32,658 bases of DNA from contig DIQC01000055.1 of the NCBI GenBank assembly GCA_002426495.1, positions 1 through 32,658 on the forward strand, in the 5' to 3' direction. Made by a program: the position numbers and the translations under genes. Below, one piece after another: positions 1 through 6,930 of this stretch (its first letter is position 1; every line of letters starts with the position of its first letter). The notes beneath the pieces were generated by a model. The model searched no databases. It had not been told where the DNA came from and was given only the letters and a program-made list of their open reading frames with translations. The DNA is from Thermacetogenium sp. UBA5472 (GTDB taxonomy: Bacteria; Bacillota; DSM-12270; Thermacetogeniales; Thermacetogeniaceae).

Positions 1-534
1 CTGATCTATGTACTGCTGACAGGAGGCCTGCACCTGGATGGGTTGATCGATACGGTTGACGGTGTTTACGGTGGTATGACCAAGGAACGAAGATTAGAAA
101 TCATGAAGGATACAAACCCTGGCGCCTTTGGTGTTCTTGGAGCTGTGTTGGTGCTGGTGATCAAGTATAGCATTTTTGCTCAGATGGAGCAGGGAATGCT
201 GTTGTTTCTCATCGCTGCTCCTATCTTAGGAAGGCAGGCAATGGTATGGATGCAGGTTTTATATTCCTGTGCTCGTCAAGAAGGCCTGGGGAAAATGTTC
301 AGTGCTCATAATAATCTTCCTGTTTTCGGAGTTACAACTGGACTAACCTTGGTAATACTAGTTGCCTTTACTCAATTATTAGGATTATATGCTTTCTTAA
401 TAGCTGCAGTGTTTTGCTTTCTTCTGGCCAGCCAACTTTCCCGCCTTTTAGGGGGGCTTACCGGAGATACTTATGGTGCCGGTTGTGAGTTGATAGAGAT
501 TTTTGTCCTATTGGCCGCATTTATTATATTATAA
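1..534 (+). CDS. cobS: Adenosylcobinamide-GDP ribazoletransferase (cobalamin synthase), 5'-truncated
   Basis: The frame is open from base 1, so the gene begins upstream of the window and only the last 177 residues are visible. The protein would join alpha-ribazole(-phosphate) to adenosylcobinamide-GDP, the last assembly step of cobalamin, in the cytoplasmic membrane. The signature is GGLHLDGLIDTVDG followed by RRLEIMKD and then several hydrophobic membrane segments, as in the CobS family; the acidic/histidine HLDG...D..DG stretch is the conserved Mg-binding part. The gene ends 16 bases before the TTG start of cobC, whose ribosome binding site lies between them, so the two are probably cotranscribed. 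The rest of the cob pathway is not in the window. The identification is firm; the N-terminus cannot be described. Confidence 0.93.
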   Translation: MIYVLLTGGLHLDGLIDTVDGVYGGMTKERRLEIMKDTNPGAFGVLGAVLVLVIKYSIFAQMEQGMLLFLIAAPILGRQAMVWMQVLYSCARQEGLGKMFSAHNNLPVFGVTTGLTLVILVAFTQLLGLYAFLIAAVFCFLLASQLSRLLGGLTGDTYGAGCELIEIFVLLAAFIIL

Positions 535-550
535 ACAGGAGGGTGTATTG

Positions 551-1165
551 TTGACAAAGATGCTTCTTGTGCGCCATGGTGAAACAATCTGGAATCACGC
601 ATGCCGCTATCAAGGTCATACAGATATAGAGTTAAGTGAAACAGGCCGCAAACAAGCAAAATCATTAGCAGCAGAGCTAAAGAAAGAAAAGGTTAAGGCT
701 GTCTACTCCAGTGACTTGAAGCGTGCCTATGAAACCGCGGCCATTCTGGCGTTACCACATAATCTGCCTGTACAAGTGGCCAAAGAACTGCGAGAAATCA
801 ATTTCGGAGAATGGGAGGGCCTGACCTACAAAGAAATCATGGAACAATACGAGGATCTGGCAGCAGAATGGTACCAGTATCCTGGTCAAGTCAGGCTACC
901 TGGTGGCGAAAACTTTGAGGAAGTAAAAGAAAGAGCTTATAGCACAGTTTTGGATCTATTGCAGCAAAATGATCCGGGAACGATCATTGTAGTGGCTCAT
1001 GGTGGTACCATCAGAACCATAATCTGTGGAATTTTTGATATTGAGCTAAATCATGCTTTTAAAATTGGCCAGGACAATACCGCTCTCAATATCATTGATT
1101 ATTACCCTGAGAATGGATTTACAGTTCTTTCACTGCTGAACGGGACCAGTCATTTGGGCAGTTGA
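551..1165 (+). CDS. cobC: Histidine phosphatase family protein, probable alpha-ribazole phosphatase
   Basis: A 204-residue member of the histidine phosphatase (phosphoglycerate mutase-like) superfamily. The N-terminal LLVRHGET carries the phospho-accepting histidine (H9) and a second motif, AHGGTIR, lies near residue 155. Family members include CobC, which dephosphorylates alpha-ribazole-5'-phosphate or cobalamin-phosphate; the position directly behind cobS supports that role over a generic phosphatase. The TTG at 551 is chosen as start because AGGAGGG at 537-543 lies 7 bases upstream; an open frame extends back to 503 but would overlap cobS and has no binding site. The stop codon falls in the first of two tandem TGAACACATG copies that lead into a palindromic repeat. 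Confidence 0.85.
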   Translation: MTKMLLVRHGETIWNHACRYQGHTDIELSETGRKQAKSLAAELKKEKVKAVYSSDLKRAYETAAILALPHNLPVQVAKELREINFGEWEGLTYKEIMEQYEDLAAEWYQYPGQVRLPGGENFEEVKERAYSTVLDLLQQNDPGTIIVVAHGGTIRTIICGIFDIELNHAFKIGQDNTALNIIDYYPENGFTVLSLLNGTSHLGS

Positions 1166-1206
1166 ACACATGTGAACACATGGGGACAGTTCTTTTGTGT
1201 TGTTCC
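1163..1206. repeat. Short palindromic repeat, GGGGAC-core family, copy A
   Basis: Two direct copies of TGAACACATG lie at 1163-1172 and 1173-1182. The second runs into the core GGGGACAGTTCTT (1182-1194), followed by TGTGTTGTTC, which is partly the inverse of GAACACA at 1174-1180. The same core with different but again self-complementary arms recurs at 8789-8817. The element sits at the 3' end of cobC and in front of the guaB promoter. It looks like a dispersed non-coding repeat and not a terminator, since no uridine run follows the arm pair. Confidence 0.5.
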
Positions 1207-1217
1207 TAGAACAATTA

Positions 1218-1246
1218 TTGTTTTGCAAGGCTATAAATGCTAAAAT
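1218..1246 (+). promoter_or_regulatory. Candidate guaB promoter (extended -10)
   Basis: TTGTTT (1218-1223), a 17-base spacer and TAAAAT (1241-1246) match a sigma-A type promoter. A TGc at 1238-1240 forms an extended -10. Transcription would begin near 1253, giving a leader of about 30 bases before the guaB start at 1283. No riboswitch fold fits in so short a leader. Confidence 0.55.
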
Positions 1247-1282
1247 GTACAATAAAACCGGGAATAGAAGGGAGTTATACTT

Positions 1283-2737
1283 TTGTCTGAAGATAGATTT
1301 TCTAAAGTTGGACTTACTTTTGATGATGTACTATTGGTGCCAGGGAAATCTTCAGTTCTTCCCAAGGATGTGGACATTGCCACAAATTTGACCAAAGATG
1401 TCAGGTTAAATATTCCAGTGATCAGTGCGGGGATGGATACCGTGACTCAGGGCAGGATGGCTATCGCTGTTGCTCGAGAAGGTGGCTTAGGTGTCATTCA
1501 TAAAAACATGAGCATTGAACAGCAAACAGTTGAGGTGGATCGTGTTAAACGTTCTGAGCATGGTGTGATCACTGACCCCATTTCACTTGATCCCCATCAT
1601 CTGCTGAGCGATACGCTGAAGATAATGGAGCATTACCATATTTCTGGCATACCGATTACTGTCCATGAAAAGCTGGTGGGCATTATTACTAACAGGGATC
1701 TTCGCTTTGAAGATAACCTGCAGCGTCCGATCAGTGAAGTGATGACTAAGGATCATCTGATCACAGCTCCTGAGGGAACCACACTACAAGAGGCTCGCAA
1801 TATTCTGATGCAGCACAAAATAGAAAAACTGCCCATTGTTGACGACAAGTACAACCTCAGGGGCCTGATTACAATCAAGGATATAGAAAAAGCTCGACAG
1901 TACCCCAACTCTGCCAAAGATAGTAAGGGGCGTTTAAGAGCAGGAGCAGCCATCGGTGTTGGAGAAGACTATAAGGAACGGTTGAGCGCTCTTGTGGAGG
2001 CAGGGGTTGATGTTATCGTTGTGGATACTGCTCATGGACACTCCAAAGGTGTTTTACAGGCAGTGGAAACTATCAAAGGCTTATACCCGGATCTGCACCT
2101 TATAGCTGGAAATATTGCCACAGCAGAGGCCACACGGGACCTGTTTGAAGCAGGTGTTGATGCTGTAAAGGTAGGTATCGGTCCTGGGTCGATATGCACC
2201 ACCAGAGTGGTGGCGGGAATAGGTGTTCCACAAATCACCGCCATTGTTGAATGTTCACGTGAGGCGAAAAAATACGGAAAACCGATTATCGCTGATGGGG
2301 GGATCAAGTACTCGGGGGATATCACTAAGGCCCTGGCGGCAGGAGCCGATACGGTTATGCTGGGCAATCTGCTGGCTGGAACAGAGGAAAGCCCCGGGGA
2401 TGTAGAGATCTATCAGGGGAGGAAGTACAAAGTTTATCGAGGAATGGGATCTTTAGGAGCTATGCGTGCCGGCAGTGCCGACAGGTATTTTCAAGAAAAC
2501 ACTCAGGATAAACTTGTGCCAGAAGGGGTAGAAGGACGTGTGCCCTACCGGGGTCCAGTTTCGGAAATTATCTTTCAATTGATCGGGGGATTGCGTGCAG
2601 GTATGGGTTATTGTGGCGTAAAAGACATAGAAACCTTGCAGACAAAAACCAAATTTGTCAGGATTACCAGTGCATCCCTGCGGGAAAATCACCCACACAG
2701 TGTTGATATCACCAAAGAGGCTCCAAACTACAGCTAA
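1283..2737 (+). CDS. guaB: Inosine-5'-monophosphate dehydrogenase
   Basis: A 484-residue, full-length IMP dehydrogenase, the NAD-dependent enzyme that converts IMP to XMP and commits purines to GMP. The protein opens with the typical TFDDVLLVPG; two CBS domains occupy about residues 95-205 inside the TIM barrel. The catalytic loop GPGSICTTR carries the active cysteine at about C305, and the flap region with MGSLGAM and the phosphate site GNLLAGTEESPG are present. The TTG start at 1283 has AAGGGAG 8 bases upstream. The gene has its own candidate promoter and stands apart from cob genes upstream and from the MoxR-type gene 28 bases downstream. No unusual residues were seen in the catalytic motifs. 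Confidence 0.97.
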   Translation: MSEDRFSKVGLTFDDVLLVPGKSSVLPKDVDIATNLTKDVRLNIPVISAGMDTVTQGRMAIAVAREGGLGVIHKNMSIEQQTVEVDRVKRSEHGVITDPISLDPHHLLSDTLKIMEHYHISGIPITVHEKLVGIITNRDLRFEDNLQRPISEVMTKDHLITAPEGTTLQEARNILMQHKIEKLPIVDDKYNLRGLITIKDIEKARQYPNSAKDSKGRLRAGAAIGVGEDYKERLSALVEAGVDVIVVDTAHGHSKGVLQAVETIKGLYPDLHLIAGNIATAEATRDLFEAGVDAVKVGIGPGSICTTRVVAGIGVPQITAIVECSREAKKYGKPIIADGGIKYSGDITKALAAGADTVMLGNLLAGTEESPGDVEIYQGRKYKVYRGMGSLGAMRAGSADRYFQENTQDKLVPEGVEGRVPYRGPVSEIIFQLIGGLRAGMGYCGVKDIETLQTKTKFVRITSASLRENHPHSVDITKEAPNYS

Positions 2738-2765
2738 TAGGGTGTTATTAAAAAGAGGGATCGTT

Positions 2766-3635
2766 ATGTTTCACTCTATGGAGGAACTTGAGAAAAAAAT
2801 GACTGAATGTGGTTATCTTATAGATCACCAGGTTGCCACAGTTGTTTACTTGGCTATTAGACTGCAAAAGCCACTTCTTGTAGAAGGGCCTGCGGGTGTC
2901 GGGAAAACTGAACTGGGAAAGGTGCTGGCGCGTACCACAAATAGCAGGCTAATTCGTCTTCAATGCTATGAGGGACTTGATGAAGCCAAGTCACTTTATG
3001 AATGGAACTACCAAAAACAGCTTCTTTACCTGCATGTAAAGCAGAATCAGAGCAAAGCTTGGCATGAGGCCAAAGATGATATTTTTACACCTGAATTCTT
3101 GCTGCGGCGCCCGCTGCTTGAGGCTTTAGAATCAACAAAACCTGTGGTTCTGCTTATTGATGAAGTGGATAAAAGTGACGAAGAATTCGAAAGTTTCCTG
3201 CTGGAGATACTCTCTGATTATCAGATTACAATACCAGAACTGGGAACTATTAAGGCAAAACAGATACCTATAGTAGTACTGACCAGCAATAATTTCCGCG
3301 ATTTTGGTGACGCCTTAAAAAGAAGATGTATCCATCTTTATCTTGACCACCCAAAATTTGAACGGGAGTTGGAGATCATTAACTTGAAAGTTCCTGGAAT
3401 CAGCCAGGCACTGGCACAGCAGGCTGTTCTATTTGTGCAAGCCATCCGCAAACAGGGTTTGAAAAAATCTCCCAGTATGGCGGAAACAATTGACTGGGCA
3501 CGGGCTCTTCTTACTCTAGGTGTCTCAGAAATTAATACCGAAATAGTCCAGAGCACATTGAGTATTCTCCTAAAATACCAATCAGATATCGATAAACTCC
3601 TACCAAGGGTCTCCTCCTTCCTTTCCGAAGATTAA
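2766..3635 (+). CDS. MoxR-type AAA+ ATPase
   Basis: A 289-residue AAA+ ATPase of the MoxR type. Walker A is GPAGVGKTE (about residues 41-49), Walker B is LLIDEVD, the sensor asparagine lies in LTSNNFRD, and an arginine pair follows in LKRRCIH. MoxR proteins act as chaperone-like ATPases that work with von Willebrand A partners to mature or insert metal centres; here a VWA protein follows 12 bases downstream, so the two almost certainly form a unit. The ATG at 2766 is preferred because AGAGGGA lies 5 bases upstream; an open frame to 2655 would overlap guaB. CO dehydrogenase accessory CoxD is the nearest known analogue by pairing with a CoxE-like partner, but no CO dehydrogenase gene is nearby, so the client is unknown. 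Confidence 0.85.
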   Translation: MFHSMEELEKKMTECGYLIDHQVATVVYLAIRLQKPLLVEGPAGVGKTELGKVLARTTNSRLIRLQCYEGLDEAKSLYEWNYQKQLLYLHVKQNQSKAWHEAKDDIFTPEFLLRRPLLEALESTKPVVLLIDEVDKSDEEFESFLLEILSDYQITIPELGTIKAKQIPIVVLTSNNFRDFGDALKRRCIHLYLDHPKFERELEIINLKVPGISQALAQQAVLFVQAIRKQGLKKSPSMAETIDWARALLTLGVSEINTEIVQSTLSILLKYQSDIDKLLPRVSSFLSED

Positions 3636-3647
3636 GGGGGCATCATT

Positions 3648-5033
3648 TTGCTCAAAACAGAAATAATAGAATTCGGCAGGCTTTTGCGTAAAGGCGGGGT
3701 AAAAGTCTCTGTTGATCAGATCAGCACAGCCTTGGAAGCCGTTGCCCTGGTAGGCTTTGCTTATGAAGATTTTTATATGGCACTTTTTACCATACTGATT
3801 ACAGATCAAATGGATCGACCACTTTTCGATAAGTTATTTCGCTTATATTTTGTAACTGCAGCCCAGAACCAGAAAATACCCACAAAGGATAGCCAGCAAA
3901 CCAGCATTCCCCTTAATTTAGTGCAAAATATTGAAGGCAAGGGAATGGGAATAGGAGCAGGAGCTGCACCTTATCAACTGCTGGTCAAGGCGGTTAGAGA
4001 ATTAAACTATCCTTTACTGCGCCACTTAGCTCATATGGGGATTAGGAGCAGTGTGTTTCCTGAGCGGGAAGCAATAAAAGAGATGGAGAAGCTTATAGAA
4101 CAAGTGAAAGTAGCTGTTGGATGGTATATGGCAGTCAACAAACTGGAGAAAATACGGCAGCAAGAAAGTGTCAGTGAAACAGTTTATTTGAGTTGGCTGG
4201 ATTGCCTCGCTTACCTGATGGACTATACAGAGTCACAGCTGGAGGATCTTTTTGTAAAGGAATACGGGTTAGAGATTTTAGATGAAATAGCAGATGCCGC
4301 AAATATCAGGGAAAAAGATTTCGTTAAGCTAAATGATTTACAGATACAGGAGATACGTAAGCGGATCAGTAAAATGGCGCGCAAACTGGCCACCAAGTAT
4401 GCCCGTCGCTACCGCAGGGCTAAGCATGGAAAGATCGATCTGCGGAGGACCGTAAAAGAAGCACTGTTGACCGGAGGGACTCCCATGCGCTTGAAGTACA
4501 GGAAAAGGGTGATCAGTAAACCGGAAATGGTCCTATTATGTGATGTTTCAGGTTCAGTGGCTCATTTCAGTGACTTTATGCTCCGGCTTGTTTATACCAT
4601 TCAGAACAGGTTCAGTGCTGTGAGATCTTTTCTTTTTGTCAACACCATTGATGAGGTTACTGAATACTTTAAAAATAAAAGTATTCAAGAAGCATTGGAC
4701 GCAGCTTTTGCAAAAGCCAGATATGCTATGAGCCCTTTTTCTAATTACGGACGTGTCTTCTGTGAATTTGAAGAAAAGTTTTTATCAGATATATCGCCTC
4801 AGTGCACTCTGATCATTTTAGGAGATGCCCGCAATAATTACAATTATGATGAAAAAGAGCGTTTGCAAAAGATCCAGGGGTGTGTCAGAAGGGTATTATG
4901 GTTTAATCCACAACCGCAAGAAAGCTGGGATACAGAGGACAGCATCATGTCTATTTATGCACCTCACTGCAGACAGGTGTTTGAGTGCCGTAACCTAAAA
5001 CAGCTGGAGGAAGTAATTGAGACAATATTATAG
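3648..5033 (+). CDS. CoxE-like von Willebrand factor A domain protein
   Basis: A 461-residue protein whose C-terminal half is a von Willebrand A domain. The metal-ion-dependent adhesion motif DVSGS is at residues 299-303, preceded by a very basic stretch (KMARKLATKYARRYRRAKHG) and the LRRTVKEALLTGG segment typical of the CoxE/YeaD-like VWA family. The N-terminal half is predicted helical with no known catalytic motif. It has no signal peptide or membrane segment, so it should act in the cytoplasm with the upstream MoxR-type ATPase. The TTG start at 3648 has AAGGGGG 7 bases upstream. The pair resembles MoxR-VWA chaperone couples, and what it activates cannot be told from this window. Confidence 0.82.
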   Translation: MLKTEIIEFGRLLRKGGVKVSVDQISTALEAVALVGFAYEDFYMALFTILITDQMDRPLFDKLFRLYFVTAAQNQKIPTKDSQQTSIPLNLVQNIEGKGMGIGAGAAPYQLLVKAVRELNYPLLRHLAHMGIRSSVFPEREAIKEMEKLIEQVKVAVGWYMAVNKLEKIRQQESVSETVYLSWLDCLAYLMDYTESQLEDLFVKEYGLEILDEIADAANIREKDFVKLNDLQIQEIRKRISKMARKLATKYARRYRRAKHGKIDLRRTVKEALLTGGTPMRLKYRKRVISKPEMVLLCDVSGSVAHFSDFMLRLVYTIQNRFSAVRSFLFVNTIDEVTEYFKNKSIQEALDAAFAKARYAMSPFSNYGRVFCEFEEKFLSDISPQCTLIILGDARNNYNYDEKERLQKIQGCVRRVLWFNPQPQESWDTEDSIMSIYAPHCRQVFECRNLKQLEEVIETIL

Positions 5034-5057
5034 ATTTACACATTTTCGATAACATAT

Positions 5058-5086
5058 TTGTCATATGCTGATCTGACGTTTACAGA
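5058..5086 (+). promoter_or_regulatory. Weak candidate promoter before the MgtC-like gene
   Basis: TTGTCA (5058-5063) and TACAGA (5081-5086) are 17 bases apart in the 79-base gap between the VWA gene and the MgtC-like gene. The -35 is good and the -10 is poor, so this is only a suggestion. Confidence 0.3.
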
Positions 5087-5112
5087 ATTATCTCGAAGGG
5101 AGGGGTGAAACT

Positions 5113-5589
5113 TTGCTTTCACAAAGCGAGATAATTATACGTATGGCTATTTCTCTTCTTGTCGGTATGTTGATTGGTTATGAAAGGTCACGCAACCTGA
5201 AGCCTGCAGGTGTCCGCACATATTCTCTTGTCTGTATAGGGGCCGCACTTTTTATGATTGTCAGCATTTATGGCATTCCCAATTTAGGATACGATTTTCC
5301 AGGATTCCAAGTTGATCCCGGCCGTGTTGCCGCCCAAATTGTTACAGGAATCGGATTTGTAGGAGCGGGGGCGATATGGAAGGACCGGGGAGACATACGT
5401 GGTTTGACAACAGCAGCAAATCTCTGGGTAACAGCTGGACTTGGCATGGCCATCGGCATCGGTATGTATTTTTTAGTATTAGTCAGTGTTGTCTGCATAT
5501 TTCTAGCTCTTTATAGCTCTCCAGTACTTTGCCGCCTAGGACTCCTACACTACCCAGATGATGAAAAATGTGATGTTTGTGATGATTAA
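5113..5589 (+). CDS. MgtC/SapB family membrane protein
   Basis: A 158-residue protein with about four hydrophobic segments that fits the N-terminal membrane domain of the MgtC/SapB family. Key stretches are LLVGMLIGYERSR, KPAGVRTYSLVCIGAAL, GFVGAGAIWKD and GLTTAANLWVTAGLGMAIG, all typical of the family. MgtC proteins in pathogens modulate F-type ATPase and magnesium or acid adaptation; in environmental Firmicutes the role is largely unknown. The cytoplasmic C-terminal domain of longer MgtC proteins is absent. Only a short tail with CDVCDD follows, making a possible metal-binding cysteine pair. The TTG start has AAGGGAGGGG upstream. It stands alone between the VWA gene and a non-coding stretch. 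Confidence 0.88.
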   Translation: MLSQSEIIIRMAISLLVGMLIGYERSRNLKPAGVRTYSLVCIGAALFMIVSIYGIPNLGYDFPGFQVDPGRVAAQIVTGIGFVGAGAIWKDRGDIRGLTTAANLWVTAGLGMAIGIGMYFLVLVSVVCIFLALYSSPVLCRLGLLHYPDDEKCDVCDD

Positions 5590-5656
5590 AGGATTATGAT
5601 CACTTATTAACTGACTAACATTATAAAAGCGATGACAATATTACCTAAATGATAAA

Positions 5657-5741
5657 ATAAAAAGGTCGTATACCTCTCTTAGCCGGTTAAGCTATTTAAG
5701 CAAGAACCACTTGCATAACAGGAGGTAAACGACCTTTATAT
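5657..5741. repeat. Long-armed stem-loop in the mgtC-galT intergenic region
   Basis: AAAGGTCGTATACCTC (5661-5676) is the inverse of GAGGTAAACGACCTTT (5722-5737) with one mismatch, and a few more pairs extend outward. The 45-base loop holds two small hairpins: CTTA/TAAG around 5678-5691 and a perfect GCAAG/CTTGC at 5700-5714. The right arm contains a perfect AGGAGGT (5720-5726) that would be buried in the stem, but no convincing open frame follows it. The rest of 5590-5868 shows no gene and no clear promoter. It could be a miniature mobile element, a structured RNA or a protein-binding dyad. Confidence 0.55.
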
Positions 5742-5868
5742 CTTAATTATGCCATGTAAGGCTGCAATTTATACATTTTACTTCCTAACCGTCAAATGCA
5801 TAAATTCATCATTAAGAGGAAGAATGAAAAAGAATAGATGCCATTGAAATTCAAGGGGGATACTACAG

Positions 5869-6930
5869 ATGCCAGAATTAAGGCAGGAACCTATTACAAA
5901 TAATTGGGTCATTATTGCTACCGAAAGAAGTAAAAGGCCTTCCGATTTTCCAGTACAACAGGAGAAGAGAAAAGGGGGTAAATGTCCTTTTTGTGAAGGA
6001 AATGAAGGTAAAACACCACCAGAGATCGTGTCCTATCGTGAAGGGGGTACCAAAGCAGATACACCCGGATGGTGGGTGAGAGTTGTTCCCAATCTCTTTC
6101 CTGCGTTATCTAAAACAGGTAATGGAGTAGGCAATGGGGGTTTGGATGGTGAAAGTGTTGATTTATTTGTCACCAAACCAGGTATTGGTGACCATGAAGT
6201 CTTAGTGGAATCTCCGGATCATAATTCCTCATTAGATACTCACACACCCAAACAGGTGATAGAGATATTTTATATGTGGCGTGACAGATACCAGGCCTTG
6301 CTTAATGAAAAATCGATTAAATACATTCAGATATTTAAAAATGAGGGGGCAATAGCCGGTGCGTCCTTAGAGCACCCTCACAGCCAGTTGATCGCAACGC
6401 CACTGATCCCTCCTGTGGTCAGTGAAGAATTAAATGGTGCCCAGGAGTATTACCAACAGCAGGGAAAATGTATTTATTGTGAAATGATCAAGCACGAAAA
6501 GGAGGATTCAAGGCGTATTGTAGCAGATAACCAAGATTTTCTTGCGTTTTGTCCTTTTGCCTCCCGTTTTCCTTTCGAGACTTGGATAATTCCCAAAGAG
6601 CATCAGGCCGGATTTGACTTAATTAATGACAGCCAACTGGAGAACATGGGCGCTATCGTCCAAGAAGTCACTCGGAGAATCAATGGATCACTGAACGGTC
6701 CTCCATATAACATGGTCCTGCACAGTGCTCCTGTGGGAAATAGTGATGCAGCCCAATACCACTGGCATTTAGAAATACTCCCGCGTCTGACTATTGTTGC
6801 GGGATTTGAATGGGGTACCGGAATAATTATTAACCCTACTCCTCCCGAGTCAGCAGCAATCTATTTAAGAGAGACTAATACAGATAATTCCCAGGAAAAG
6901 GAGAGAACGCTATGGCAGCAGGTTCATTAA
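5869..6930 (+). CDS. galT: Galactose-1-phosphate uridylyltransferase family (GalT-like nucleotidylyltransferase)
   Basis: A 353-residue protein of the GalT branch of the HIT superfamily. The catalytic HPHSQ is at residues 169-173, where the second histidine would form the nucleotidyl intermediate. Two metal-binding cysteine pairs are visible: CPFC at 39-42 and CIYC at 201-204. The start and FETWIIPKEHQ and YHWHLEILPR stretches are also typical. GalT moves UMP between glucose-1-phosphate and galactose-1-phosphate, but no galK or galE is near. Instead the gene overlaps glgA by 19 bases, so it may act on glucose-1-phosphate or ADP-glucose in glycogen metabolism; some GalT relatives are ADP-glucose phosphorylases. 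The ATG has AAGGGGGA 8 bases upstream. The family is certain; the physiological substrate is open. Confidence 0.88.
   Translation: MPELRQEPITNNWVIIATERSKRPSDFPVQQEKRKGGKCPFCEGNEGKTPPEIVSYREGGTKADTPGWWVRVVPNLFPALSKTGNGVGNGGLDGESVDLFVTKPGIGDHEVLVESPDHNSSLDTHTPKQVIEIFYMWRDRYQALLNEKSIKYIQIFKNEGAIAGASLEHPHSQLIATPLIPPVVSEELNGAQEYYQQQGKCIYCEMIKHEKEDSRRIVADNQDFLAFCPFASRFPFETWIIPKEHQAGFDLINDSQLENMGAIVQEVTRRINGSLNGPPYNMVLHSAPVGNSDAAQYHWHLEILPRLTIVAGFEWGTGIIINPTPPESAAIYLRETNTDNSQEKERTLWQQVH

Noticed and set aside
1197..1391. A 64-codon frame across the guaB start
   Set aside because: It overlaps the promoter and guaB in another frame, has no ribosome binding site, and its product has no recognisable feature.
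2032..2367. Long reverse-strand frames over guaB, fab and other genes (also 28690-29202 and 31236-31646)
   Set aside because: They are mirror frames of strongly conserved genes, with low-complexity or unlikely composition and no ribosome binding sites.
5661..5737. Integron attC site or rho-independent terminator for the mgtC-like gene
   Set aside because: No attC core sequences are present at the ends and no integrase is near; no T run follows the right arm.
5749..5847. Small frame MPCKAAIYTFYF... downstream of the stem-loop AGGAGGT
   Set aside because: The AGGAGGT is over 20 bases from the ATG, far too distant, and the peptide has no recognisable pattern.
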